Assembly (NCBI RefSeq): GCF_001746295.1
Contig: NZ_MJAH01000001.1
Location: forward strand, 169,883-233,882
DNA: 64,000 bases
Source of the DNA: Streptomyces sp. LUP47B
Lineage (GTDB): Bacteria > Actinomycetota > Actinomycetes > Streptomycetales > Streptomycetaceae
Direction: 5' to 3'
The position numbers and the translations under genes were made by a program. Shown here piece after piece: positions 26,598-35,164 of this stretch (its first letter is position 1; each line of letters begins with the position of its first letter). The notes beneath the pieces were generated by a model. That model did no database searches. It was given only the letters and a program-made list of their open reading frames with translations, and was not told the DNA's origin.

Positions 26598-27374
26598 TCA
26601 GCTGTGTTGGCTGTTCAGTCCGTAGAAGGCGACGCGAGCGCCCTTCGTAGTGCTGTCCGAGGATGACTGGTTATAGGAGCCGGCCTTGAAGTACTGCTTG
26701 TATGGGAAGAAGGACGAGGGAATGCCGTAGCGGGTGGTGCTGCCGTTAACGGTGAGCTCGATGGTGTTTCCACCGGAGACCGCGATGGCGTATGTCCACG
26801 TTTTTCCGACCGGGGTGTTCCCCACGTTGTGCAGGGTCTGGCCACCGGCGGGAGAGTTCTCCGTGCCCAGCACGATGTCGCCGTTGGAGCGGTAGTACAG
26901 CTCCAACAGGGGCTTCGTGGAGGAGCCTCCGGACCCAAGGTGGATCTGGCCAACACAGACGTTCTTGGTCACGGAAACGACGCGCAGGGTCGCACTCAAG
27001 CGGTGGTTGCCGCTGAGGTTCCAGTCGGCGGCGCTGCCGTTGCGGTTCATCTCCCGCAGCTCGGACCGGGCGTAGTTCGAGTTCGGCGTGGTCACGCCCT
27101 TCTCGGGGGCCCAGAAGGTCATCGCACCGTCGCGGGTGTCGGTGTAGAAGTACGCGTCCTGGAATCCGTTGGCGCCTTGAAGTCGAGAGGAGGAGATCGC
27201 GGTTGGGGAGCCCGGCGAGCCGACCGGCTCCTGGAGCTGCCATACGGACAGGTCGAAGTTTCCTCCGGGCGCGACATTCGGATTGGCCGCGCCCGCACTG
27301 CCACTGATGAGAACAGTGAGCGCAAGGGCGAGGCACGAGGCGGTCGCTGCCGCGAAGAGCCGAGAACGGTTCAT
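26598..27374 (-). CDS. secreted alginate lyase, PL7 family
   Basis: 258 aa. Signal peptide (LFAAATASCLALALTVLISGSAGAA), then a single PL7 beta-jelly-roll with the three hallmark motifs: RSELREM, QIHLG and YFKAGSYNQ. Catalytic Arg, Gln, His and Tyr are all present. The QIH form is commonly linked to guluronate-containing substrates (family knowledge). I chose the ATG (MNRSRLFAA) nine bases after AAAGG. It cleaves alginate outside the cell by beta-elimination. Transcribed alone, with an IclR-like palindrome upstream. Confidence 0.92.
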   Translation of the reverse strand: MNRSRLFAAATASCLALALTVLISGSAGAANPNVAPGGNFDLSVWQLQEPVGSPGSPTAISSSRLQGANGFQDAYFYTDTRDGAMTFWAPEKGVTTPNSNYARSELREMNRNGSAADWNLSGNHRLSATLRVVSVTKNVCVGQIHLGSGGSSTKPLLELYYRSNGDIVLGTENSPAGGQTLHNVGNTPVGKTWTYAIAVSGGNTIELTVNGSTTRYGIPSSFFPYKQYFKAGSYNQSSSDSTTKGARVAFYGLNSQHS

Positions 27375-27402
27375 GTGGGGGCGGCCTTTCACTCAAGAAG
27401 CC

Positions 27403-27418
27403 GTTCAGTATGTTGAAC
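27403..27418. promoter_or_regulatory. GTTCA-N6-TGAAC operator before the alginate lyase gene
   Basis: Perfect 5-bp inverted repeat with a six-base spacer, 29 bp upstream of the start codon. The spacing and sequence resemble IclR-family operators. No IclR-family gene is seen in the window. Confidence 0.45.
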
Positions 27419-27436
27419 ACTGAATGCGTATGTGTA

Positions 27437-27894
27437 CATCCGTGAGCCGTGAAGCTAGTGGTCTGGACCAACTCCGTCAAGAGGTGCACGGGAAGCCCTC
27501 AGCCTCCTTGCAAGCGCCCCGATGCCTGCGGGGCACCGCCGCGGGACCGCCGATGCGCCCAGCGGCCTGGCAGGATGTCTGCACGCCCTCGCCCACGCCC
27601 TGGGCACCCCGTTCGACGAGCTCTTCGCGACGCTGTGCCGCGGGCGCGACCTGCCGGGCCGAGCGAGGGCTGACAGCCCGCCCGGGCACCTGCCGCAGAT
27701 CACTCAAACCGGCGAGACCACCCCGAACACGCGGTCACCTCCTCGCACTTCCGTTTTATTGGGTGAGGCCGAGTGGGCGATCCGGCGGCAGCGCTGTCAC
27801 GGGTTCGGCGTGTCGGCTGGCAGGTTCGCGCGCATGCACTGCTCCTCTCCCGCCCCCATGCCATCGGGATACCAGTCCGGTCCCCGCTCACCGC
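27437..27894. other. no gene firmly recognised
   Basis: One plus-strand frame contains GCLHALAHALGTPFDELFAT, which looks like the end of a coding region, but there is no start, no domain and an unclear end. Probably a gene fragment upstream of the DUF6083-like gene. Confidence 0.35.
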
Positions 27895-28602
27895 ATGCGT
27901 CGCTCTTTGCAGGTCACTCCCGGCAGCGCCGGCCGATTGCTGCGTTGCGGCCAGAGCGGCCGGTGCCGCGACTGCGGCAACCCGATCGAGTGGTACCACC
28001 GCAGCGATCCGCACCCGGTCCCTCTGCACCCGCACGAACTGCCCGCCGCCCAGGTGCCCGAAGCCAGCCGCTGGCATGTCAGCTCCAGCGTGGCCCACCC
28101 CGCCGGAGACGGCAGCAGCTGGTGCCGCCTGCCGCATGCCGTCCTCTGCCCCGCCCGCGACACACCCCCGCCTCCCCCCGAGCTGGCCGGGCTGCGCCGA
28201 GCGCTGGCCGTACGCTCCCGCCGCCTGATCGACGCCGGCACTTCACCCCTCCCCCGGCCTCACCGCCCAGCCAGACGCCTGAAGCGGTGCTCTGCCGCCC
28301 GTGACGTCCTGAGGAACAGACGCCCTGCATCGGGCCAATGCAGGTCACTGATGGGCAGCACCTGCGTTCTGATATCGATGGGCGGCGCCGGCAGCGGCCC
28401 GGTAGGGGCAGACCGCAAGCGCTTCGGTACGGTCTTTGCCACCCGGCTCGTTGCGCGCCGCCATCAGTCCTTCGCACTGCCCGCCTCGATTCCCGTTGCC
28501 AGACTGAGATCCGGCGGCCCTGGTGTGCGCGCTGCTCGGAAGCCATGTCTCATCTCGACGTTGCCGACCTCAATGGCCGGCAGCATCTACTGCGGCCACT
28601 GA
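27895..28602 (+). CDS. DUF6083-like protein with zinc-ribbon-like motif
   Basis: Up to 235 aa from the ATG. The recognisable part is the first 120 residues: LLRCGQSGRCRDCGNPIEWY, PVPLHPHELPAAQVP, SRWHVSSSVAHPAGDGSSWC, RLPHAVLCPA. Paired Cys and His residues suggest a metal site. This resembles a Streptomyces family annotated DUF6083, function unknown. The tail after about residue 125 is low-complexity and may not be native, so the real protein could end sooner or be truncated. No clear operon partner. Confidence 0.5.
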   Translation: MRRSLQVTPGSAGRLLRCGQSGRCRDCGNPIEWYHRSDPHPVPLHPHELPAAQVPEASRWHVSSSVAHPAGDGSSWCRLPHAVLCPARDTPPPPPELAGLRRALAVRSRRLIDAGTSPLPRPHRPARRLKRCSAARDVLRNRRPASGQCRSLMGSTCVLISMGGAGSGPVGADRKRFGTVFATRLVARRHQSFALPASIPVARLRSGGPGVRAARKPCLISTLPTSMAGSIYCGH

Positions 28603-28827
28603 TTCGACTTTCCCGGCTCCCCCGCGCTCCGTCGGCTCGTGGCCTCTTCCGGCGTGTTGTTCAGAACGGCGCCAAGCGGGGTGCCGAGAAATCTCGCAGA
28701 TCCAGTCGGAGCCTGGTGGCAGCACCAGCATGTGCCTCCGATGGCGTTCATCCTCGGCTTGGTCTTCTCTCCGCGGCCCTGTGCAGGGAGGGCACGCATC
28801 CGTTTGATGTGCAGCCCGGAAATTGTT

Positions 28828-29040
28828 CTAGCCGGGCGGGGTGCCGTCAGGGTGGTTGTGGATCCAGGACAGGCCGCCCAGGTCGAGGCGTTGGCGGGTG
28901 CGGGTGACTGCTACGTAGGCCAGGCGGGCTTCGGCGTCGTCAATGGGGTCGCGGGGCGTAGCGGTATCTGTGCGCTCGTCAGGGGTGACGGTGGCGTCCA
29001 TCGCGGCCAGGAGCAGGGCAATCACCGCCGCAGCGATCCT
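28828..29040 (-). pseudogene. UvrD-like helicase, C-terminal remnant
   Basis: Reads DAEARLAYVAVTRTRQRLDL, GGLSWIH to the stop. EARLAYVAVTRAR is the helicase motif VI region of UvrD/Rep-type enzymes. Nothing upstream on the minus strand belongs to a helicase core, so only the last 50-70 residues remain. Confidence 0.6.
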
Positions 29041-29456
29041 CAACTCCTTGACCGTTCCTACCTCGATGCACCTGCAAGGGCCGCCGACAACAGCCCTCCC
29101 GCAGCCTCTCCCAGTCCGGTTCGGGACCTCCTCGAGCGCCTCGTTCATGAGCTGATCCAGCTGACGAAGGTCCTTGAGGCCCTCGTCCAGACCAGCACGG
29201 ACGGTCGTGCACGGCCAGCCGGGCCACCACTTCCGGGACGCCACCCTCGCTGGCTCAGAGGGGCCGGGGCACCCCTCGCTGCGGGTGCACTTTGACGAAC
29301 GCTGGCTTGCTACTCGTCTCCGCCCTCCCCCCGTCGTCGTGACATTACTTGGAGCCCTCCTCGTACGCTTACGAGAGGCGACCTTGCCCCCGGCCACCGT
29401 CGAGCGGGCGGGCGCCGCGGCGTTCGGGCGGGCGCCCGCCCCTACCGCCGAGGACG
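29041..29456. other. no gene recognised
   Basis: Flank between the helicase remnant and the AurF-like gene. The reading frames lack recognisable motifs. The 3' end of the leftward biosynthetic operon lies at 29457; no clear terminator hairpin was found. Confidence 0.4.
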
Positions 29457-30449
29457 TCATGACGTGCCCCCCACCGTGCTCGGCAGCTTCACCGGCGGCG
29501 GCATGAGGGCGGCGGCGTGCACCCGGTCGATGCCGGAGAATTCGGTGATGAGCCGCGTGAGTTCGTCGTCGAGGATCTCGTCGACGGTGTAGAGCGTGCC
29601 GTCGTCGGCGAAGACCTTGCCGCCGAACGCCTTGGTCATCTGTAGCTGCACGGCGGCCGCCGGGTTGCCGGTGACGAAGTCGACGCCGAGCAGCTGCCGG
29701 GTGTGTTCCTCGAAGGTTGCGGCCAGCTTCCGGTTGAGCTCCTCGATCTGGTCGAGGAGCTCGCGGACCCGCTGCTGCTGCTCGGCGGTGAGCGCCGGGT
29801 AGATCAGCTTCATCGCCACGTGGTCGAACTTCACGTGCCGGGCCTCGTCGAGGCCGTGCGTGTGCAGGAGGCGGGTGAAGAAGCGGGCCCGGTCCGGGTC
29901 GAGCGCGTCGGTACGGTGCTCGAACACGGTGATCACTGACTCCCCGACGTACGCCGAGCAGCACAGCGCGACGAGTTTGACGTAGGGGTGGTCGTCGGTG
30001 CGGAAGACCTCGAGCCGCTCGTCGAACAGGGCGTTGTCGACGCGGGGTTCGGCGCCGGAGAGGGCCCGCACGTACCGGTAGAAGGTGTTGGCGTGCTGGA
30101 TCTCTTCGGCGGCGAAGCAGGACAGTGCGTTGTGCAGCTCGTGCCCGAGGTTGATGGCGTCGCGCAGGCCGTGCAGTTCCCCCATCACCATGGCCATGAC
30201 CGTGCTGACGTGGCGCTCGATCTCGGCGAGCTGGGCCAGCTCCTTGGTGAGGTAGGCGACGGCCTCGGCCTCGTGGCCTCTCTCGCCGTAGGCGACAACG
30301 GAGACGAACTCGTGCTCCGCCTGAGTGCCTGCCTCCGTCCAGTCGAAGGCACCGGGGTGGAAGGTGTTGATGTGCGCGAGGCGGGTCACCGAGGCCAGCT
30401 CGGTGCGGACGGCCTCGGCGATGGAGTCGAACTGGTCAGGCCTGGTCAT
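29457..30449 (-). CDS. AurF-like diiron oxygenase
   Basis: 330 aa. Ferritin-like helical protein with spaced diiron ligands: Glu in MVMGELHG, EExxH in CFAAEEIQHANTF, Glu in YVGESVI, and DEARHVKFDH. This pattern fits AurF/CmlI-type oxygenases, which commonly oxidise amines to hydroxylamines or nitro groups (family knowledge). The ATG lies inside the end of the darcynin-like gene (14-bp overlap), so they are coupled. Last gene of a five-gene leftward unit with a dioxygenase and an acyl/aryl ligase. I infer an N-oxygenation or related oxidation in a small-molecule pathway; the substrate is unknown. Confidence 0.78.
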   Translation of the reverse strand: MTRPDQFDSIAEAVRTELASVTRLAHINTFHPGAFDWTEAGTQAEHEFVSVVAYGERGHEAEAVAYLTKELAQLAEIERHVSTVMAMVMGELHGLRDAINLGHELHNALSCFAAEEIQHANTFYRYVRALSGAEPRVDNALFDERLEVFRTDDHPYVKLVALCCSAYVGESVITVFEHRTDALDPDRARFFTRLLHTHGLDEARHVKFDHVAMKLIYPALTAEQQQRVRELLDQIEELNRKLAATFEEHTRQLLGVDFVTGNPAAAVQLQMTKAFGGKVFADDGTLYTVDEILDDELTRLITEFSGIDRVHAAALMPPPVKLPSTVGGTS

Positions 30450-30765
30450 TCTCGTACTCCTTGTAGCCGTCCTGCAGCCCGATGGAGATGTCGCGCAGGT
30501 GCACCCAGCCCTGGGCGATGAACTCGCTGTCCCGTAGCTTTTCGATGAAGTAGTAGTAGGTCTTGATGTCGTCGGTCTCGACGAGCAGGAAGTCGGAGTA
30601 GTTGGTGGCGAACGCCTCGGCGTCGAAGTGACGGACCGACATCTTGTCGGCGAACGGCCCGACGATCTCCTTCTGGAAGACCTCCTCCTTCGCACCGCGC
30701 TGCTCGCGGCTGAGTTGCAGCCAGGAGCGGTCGAATTCGTAGCGGATGACGATGCCGTACTTCAC
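30436..30765 (-). CDS. darcynin-like small protein
   Basis: 109 aa, the usual size of the darcynin family (about 100-115 aa, unknown function). Seen: YGIVIRYEFDRSWLQLSREQ, VRHFDAEAFATNYSDFLLVE, IKTYYYFIEKLRDSEF and GLQDGYKEYEND. The ferredoxin-like alternation of strands and helices suggests a dimeric alpha+beta barrel, as in small monooxygenases, muconolactone-isomerase-like proteins or cyclases. Lies 3 bp after the TauD-like gene and overlaps the oxygenase gene, so it is probably part of the pathway. Role not known. Confidence 0.65.
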   Translation of the reverse strand: MKYGIVIRYEFDRSWLQLSREQRGAKEEVFQKEIVGPFADKMSVRHFDAEAFATNYSDFLLVETDDIKTYYYFIEKLRDSEFIAQGWVHLRDISIGLQDGYKEYENDQA

Positions 30766-30768
30766 GGG

Positions 30769-31683
30769 TCAGCTCCTGGCGTAGCTCTGGGCGTTGAGGA
30801 TGGTGCGTTCGGGGTCGGTGATCGCACGGCGGCCGTGCATGACACGGGTGTTGTCGATGAGGACGATGTCGCCGTCCTCCCACTGGATCTCCTCGGTGAC
30901 CTTCTCGGTGACCGCGGTGTACTCGGCGATCACGTCGTCGGGTATCGCGGAGCCGTCGGCGAAGCGGATCGCGGGTGCCTCGTAGTTGAACGAGGGCCCC
31001 AGGATGCTGTTGGCCCAGGCGATGCGCGAGGACGTGCGGGTGGGGTGGGCCGCGTACACCGAGTACTCGTAGGTCAGGGATCCGTCGGTGGCCTCGGCGA
31101 AGAGGACGTCGGCGCCCTTGTTCGACACGGCGTAGAGGTGGTCGACCGTCATCTCGGCCGCATCGGCGCCCCCGCCGGTGAGGTGAGCGGCGAGCCGCTG
31201 CCACATGGCCTGCGGCACGTTGTTGCGCGTGTACTGCACGGGCTTGTCGGTGAAGATCTGCTTCGCCCGCTCGGACAGCGCCTCCCAGACCCTGAAGCCG
31301 TCGCAGACGGTGGTCTCGGAGCCGGATTTGGCCGCCTTGACGCAGTGGAACCAGAGCAGGTCGGGGGCGAAGGGCGTGGCCCCGTTCTCCAGATGGAGGC
31401 CGATCGGGTCGTGCCCGGAGTCGACCTTCTGGGCGGAGTTGCCGTGGAAGGTGCGGGCCGGATCGAGGGTGGTGCGCGAGCTGTAGCGGCGCACCAGCTC
31501 GTTGAACTCCTCGACGCTGGGAGCGAATCCGCGAATGAGGAGGTGCCCGGTGTCGGCGAGCAGGCCGTCGAGGCCGGCCTGGTAGAGCTCGGTGAAGTCG
31601 GCTTCGGTACCGGTGGGTGTGATCATCATGCCGTCACCGTCGCCGATGGCGGTCAGTCGCAGGGTGTTCTGGGCAACTGTCAT
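30769..31683 (-). CDS. TauD/TfdA-type iron/2-oxoglutarate dioxygenase
   Basis: 304 aa. Double-stranded beta-helix with the iron triad: HLEN (His-x-Glu) and the distal His in NTRVMHGRRAI followed by the 2-oxoglutarate-binding Arg. ILLIRGF-like start (GHLLIRGFAPSVEEFNEL) and LLWFHCVKAA are typical of the clavaminate-synthase-like group. It hydroxylates, desaturates or otherwise oxidises an unactivated carbon. Placed between the ligase and darcynin-like genes in the same direction; starts 25 bp after the ligase stop. Confidence 0.85.
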   Translation of the reverse strand: MTVAQNTLRLTAIGDGDGMMITPTGTEADFTELYQAGLDGLLADTGHLLIRGFAPSVEEFNELVRRYSSRTTLDPARTFHGNSAQKVDSGHDPIGLHLENGATPFAPDLLWFHCVKAAKSGSETTVCDGFRVWEALSERAKQIFTDKPVQYTRNNVPQAMWQRLAAHLTGGGADAAEMTVDHLYAVSNKGADVLFAEATDGSLTYEYSVYAAHPTRTSSRIAWANSILGPSFNYEAPAIRFADGSAIPDDVIAEYTAVTEKVTEEIQWEDGDIVLIDNTRVMHGRRAITDPERTILNAQSYARS

Positions 31684-31708
31684 GGCTTGGTCCCCGTTCT
31701 TGTGTGAT

Positions 31709-33264
31709 TCAGAGGATGAGGTCGACCGAGCGGCCGTATGCAGTGGTGACCGTCATCAGGTCGTCGAAGAGGTTCTGTCTGCGTGGTCGGCCGGTGACGG
31801 TGAAGTACTGGCGGCGGAAGTCCCTGCTGTCCGCCACGACGAAGAAGCGCTCGGGCCGGTCGGTCTCGGCCAGGTGCCGCTCGGCGTACGCGTGCGCCTG
31901 GCGCCGCGTCTCCTCGGCATCGGCGTCCTCGGCGGTGATCAGCAGCGCCGACAGGTGCTCCATGCCCTCGCCGAACACCACGGCGTCCACCACCGTGGGG
32001 CAGCTGCGCAGGCTGCCCTCGACCCACTCCGGCGAGACGTTGCGTCCGTGACTGGTGATGATCACGTTCTTGAGGCGGCCGAGGATGCGGATGTAGCCGT
32101 CCGCATCGATCTCGGCACGGTCCCCGGTGTGCAGCCATCCGTCCTCGTCGACGGGGCGGCTGGTGGGGTCTTCGACGGTGTAACCGGCGAACAGCGACGT
32201 CGACTTCACCAGCAGCTCCCCGTCGTCGGAGAGCCTGACCTCGCAGTGCGGCAGCGGCCTGCCCACCGTGCCGGGCCGCCACTGCTCGGGGGTGTTCCAC
32301 GAGACGACCGAGCTGTTCTCCGACAGCCCGTACCCCTCGTGCACCCGCAACCCGGCGCCGTCCAGACGCAGTTGGGCCTCTACGTCGACGGGCGCGCCAC
32401 CCGCCATCAAAAACGGCCGCACGCCGTCGCCGAGGACCGGCCCGGCGTCGGCCGGCGCGCTGCGGACCGCCTTGTCGAGGGCGCTCACCGCGGCAGGCGG
32501 CAGCACCGCGGCGGTCGGCCGTCCGGCCCGCATCCAGGCCACCACGTCGTCGGCGCGGGATCCGGCGGTGCCCAGCAGCGCGGTGTTCTCGGGCAGCAGG
32601 ATCATCCGGCCGCCGTTGATGATCGGCAGATACACGGAGGTGACCTGCTCGATGAGCAGGCTGAACGGCACCAGGGAGAGATAGCGGGAGTAAACCCCGG
32701 CGGGCGAGACGGAGTTGAGCGACACCAGCAGCGCTTCGAGTGCCTTCGAGCGGATCTTCACGCCTTTGGGCGCGCCGGTGGTCCCCGAGGTGTGGATGAC
32801 CTTGATGATCCGCTCGTCGGGAGGCAACTGCAGCCCGTCGGGCTGCGCCACGCGGCTCCCGGCGCCGCTGTCCGCCGCGATCGCAAGGACGGTGACCGCG
32901 CCGTCAAGGCCCCACTCCGCGAGCTTGCGCACCCCCGCCTCGTCGGCCAGGCAGAGCCGGACCTCCTTGAGCAGCGAGGCCGCCTGTTCGCCGGAGAACG
33001 CCAGCGGCACGGGCACCTCGACGAAGCCGCCGAGCAGCAGCGCCAGGTCCGCTGCCACCCACTGGGGGCCATTGCCCGCGACGACACCGACCGTGGTCCC
33101 CGCCTGGGCGCCGAGGTCGGCGAGCAGCCGACGGATCTGCCCGCTCCAGCCGGCGAGGTCCCCGTAGGTGAAGGTCTCGGCGACCGAGCCGTCGGCGGCA
33201 GCCGCTCGACGAGGACATCGTCGCGGCGCTCGGGCGCGTACAAGCCGTCGTAGATCTTCCTCAT
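31709..33264 (-). CDS. AMP-dependent acyl/aryl ligase, apparent frameshift near the 5' end
   Basis: ANL-family adenylating enzyme of about 519 residues. Seen: VIHTSGTTGAPKG (P-loop), EGYGLSENSS, WLHTGDRAEID, and GRLKNVIITSHGRNVSPE with the C-terminal hinge. It activates a carboxylate as acyl-AMP. The natural start is probably the ATG overlapping the previous stop (ATGA), giving MRKIYDGLYAPERRDDVLVE, but the ligase body from AAADGSVAETFTYGDLAGW on is in a different frame. Adding one base in the C/G-rich run near 33200 joins them perfectly. Either a sequencing error or a real mutation; a GTG at 33271 in the second frame gives an unusual N-terminus. Substrate unknown. Confidence 0.78.
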
Positions 33265-33905
33265 CGGGCACCCGCCCCCTGCGGGGTGAGGGAGGCTTCC
33301 CGCCCCCAGGTGACGGCCAGGTGGTAGCCCGAAGCGGCCTCGCGGTTGATGCCGGCGTCGAACGCCCGCACGTCGATGAAGCCGGCGACGGGCGCGGTGT
33401 CGTAGTACGACCCCCACCTGCCCTGCTGCTCCTCCGGCAGGCGCTCCTCGCGTGCCTCGGCGAGGCCGGTGAACTCAAGGCCGATCCGCGCCAGGGTGCG
33501 CGCGAGCGGCTGGGTGACGGTGCACAGCAGGTATGAGGCCCCGTTGCACCAGCACAACGCGGGCACCATGCCGATCAGCTTCAGGCCGGCGCCCGGCTCG
33601 TTGGACGCCAGCGGCCCGACCTCGACCAGGCCGGCCGGCTCGCACTGCGTACGCGTGGAGCGGGATATGACGTCGGCCGGCGCGTCGCCGAGGTAGTGCT
33701 CGATGAGCAGGCTGCGCTCCCCTCCGTACGTCAGCCCCGCACAGGCCAGCGGGACGACGTCCGATCCGGCTGCCCCGTCCGCGCACAGAGCGCTGTCCGG
33801 TGACGGTGCGATCCGCGCCTGGTAGTCCCGTGCGTAGCGCTCCCGTGCGAGATCGACGCACGCCTGCCACAGGGTGCTCCCGCGGCGAGCGATGTTGATG
33901 CGCAT
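33261..33905 (-). CDS. thermostable-hemolysin family protein
   Basis: 214 aa. Seen: LWQACVDLARERYARDYQAR, VPLACAGLTYGGERSLLIEH, YLGDAPADVIS, EVGPLASNEPGAGLKLIGM. It matches the thermostable hemolysin family, which I recall as having a GNAT-like fold; the hemolysin name comes from Vibrio proteins and the true activity may be acyl transfer. Start ATG follows GGAGG with five-base spacing. It is the first gene of the five-gene unit and directly precedes the ligase (ATGA overlap), so the ligase may supply the acyl group it handles (inference). Confidence 0.72.
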   Translation of the reverse strand: MRINIARRGSTLWQACVDLARERYARDYQARIAPSPDSALCADGAAGSDVVPLACAGLTYGGERSLLIEHYLGDAPADVISRSTRTQCEPAGLVEVGPLASNEPGAGLKLIGMVPALCWCNGASYLLCTVTQPLARTLARIGLEFTGLAEAREERLPEEQQGRWGSYYDTAPVAGFIDVRAFDAGINREAASGYHLAVTWGREASLTPQGAGAR

Positions 33906-33955
33906 TGCCCCTCCGTTCCGCATCACATGCCCGGCCGGTCGGACCGGGCGCCCAC

Positions 33956-33985
33956 ACTTTATGACCACCAGTCGATTTTTGACAA
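33956..33985 (-). promoter_or_regulatory. promoter of the AurF/TauD operon with TetR operator
   Basis: On the minus strand TTGTCA (33985-33980), 18 bases, TAAAGT (33961-33956). The 13-bp box GTCGATTTTTGAC (33971-33983) covers the -35 element and spacer. The same 13-bp pattern lies in the TetR gene promoter at 34817-34829. Confidence 0.65.
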
Positions 33986-34058
33986 CTAGTTCATGGTCAT
34001 CACGGCTGTGAACAGAATGTGAACAGAGAGTCACGCAGGGGAGGTCCGCCTTCTTCGG

Positions 34059-34793
34059 CTACTGGTAGTGACTGCCGACCGCGTGCTGCGCCGTAATCGA
34101 GTCGACGATGCCGGCCACCTCCCCGTACAGGTTCGCCACGTCATCGGCGGCCAGACGGGTCCAGCCCAGGCCGCTGATCATGGCGGTCATCACCTTCAGA
34201 CGGGCATCGAGGGCCTTCTCGCCGGACCACAGGAAGCGAGGCGAGAGCAGATGCATGGCCGCGTAGCCGAGGATGTAGGCGCGCAGGGCGTCCACCGCTA
34301 CGGCCGCCTCCACTTCGGCGTTGTCGAAGCCGCCCTCGGCGACGCTGCGCTCCACGGCATACCCGACGACCTGCGCCATCTGTGCTTCGATCAGGTCACG
34401 CCGCTTGATCCGCTGCTCCGAGGCGACCTGGCAGACGGCGTCGGTTGCGCGCCCCGTGAGACTGCTCTCGAACAGCATCGGGGCCACCTCCGCGTGCCGC
34501 ATGTAGGCGAGCGCCATGCCATACACGTGCCGCACCCCGTCCCACGGCAGGTCCGCGATCGCCTGGAAGTAGCGCAGCTGGCGCCGTGCGCTCTCCGCCG
34601 AGATCTCGACGAGCAGGTCTTCGAGGCAGGTGAAGTGGTTGTAGACGGTGCCTTTGGAGTAGCCCGCCTCCTCGGCCAGCTTCCCGAGGGTCAGATTGTG
34701 GAAACCGTCCCGGCTGGCCATGTCGAGCGCGACCCGCACCAGCTTCTGGTCACGCTCTGCTACTTCCTGGGCCTTACGTTGAGTCGTTCGCAT
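34059..34793 (-). CDS. TetR-family transcriptional regulator of the adjacent operon
   Basis: About 244 aa. N-terminal helix-turn-helix: LVRVALDMASRDGFHNLTLG then LAEEAGYSKGTVYNHF. The C-terminal half is helical and ligand-binding. I chose the ATG (MRTTQRKAQ); a TTG seven codons upstream is possible. It lies upstream of the five-gene operon and is transcribed in the same direction from its own promoter. Matching operators at both promoters suggest it represses itself and the biosynthetic genes, released by a pathway metabolite (inference). Confidence 0.85.
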   Translation of the reverse strand: MRTTQRKAQEVAERDQKLVRVALDMASRDGFHNLTLGKLAEEAGYSKGTVYNHFTCLEDLLVEISAESARRQLRYFQAIADLPWDGVRHVYGMALAYMRHAEVAPMLFESSLTGRATDAVCQVASEQRIKRRDLIEAQMAQVVGYAVERSVAEGGFDNAEVEAAVAVDALRAYILGYAAMHLLSPRFLWSGEKALDARLKVMTAMISGLGWTRLAADDVANLYGEVAGIVDSITAQHAVGSHYQ

Positions 34794-34810
34794 AGCCGCA
34801 TTATGCGTGA

Positions 34811-34840
34811 CCAATAGTCGAAATTCGACGGACGAGTCAA
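34811..34840 (-). promoter_or_regulatory. promoter of the TetR gene with operator in the spacer
   Basis: Minus strand TTGACT (34840-34835), 18-base spacer, TATTGG (34816-34811). A perfect palindrome GTCGAA-A-TTCGAC (34817-34829) fills the spacer. It shares the GTCGA-N3-TYGAC pattern with 33971-33983. Confidence 0.7.
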
Positions 34841-35164
34841 AGGTCAGTCAGAATTTTTTGGTCAGACACTGACCAGCGCCGGTTGCGTCAGCTCGGGGCG
34901 AGACACTCACTGCACGGGGACGCAGGACGCCGAAGGGCGCGCCGCCCTCGGATACTTCACGGAGTGACCCCATGGGGATGCGGGACGGGACAGCAAGGTC
35001 CAGGTGCCGGGAAGACGGACTCGGCCACCCTGCACGGACGAAGAGCCGGCGCGGTGGGCGCAGCGCGCGCTGGCCGAAGTAGGGCGGCGGCCATCCCTTC
35101 CGTACGCATCGATCGTGCGCTGTGTACAGTGCCACGGCCCGTCACATACCGCTGCGATAAGGCC
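34841..35164. other. no gene recognised
   Basis: Upstream of the TetR promoter. It contains an AT-rich patch with GGTCAGTCAG and GGTCAGACACTGACC near 34842-34876, a short imperfect repeat of unknown role. No coding region is supported. Confidence 0.4.

Noticed and set aside
30628..31707. Plus-strand 359-codon frame opposite the TauD-like gene
   Set aside because: Shadow: Gly/Val-rich with no motif, while the minus strand has the HLEN and distal His iron triad.
33261..33905. A true pore-forming toxin
   Set aside because: No signal peptide or amphipathic pore motif; operon context and family fold favour an enzyme-like role.
29457..34793. PKS or NRPS cluster
   Set aside because: No ketosynthase, carrier protein or condensation motifs are present; only a stand-alone adenylating enzyme.
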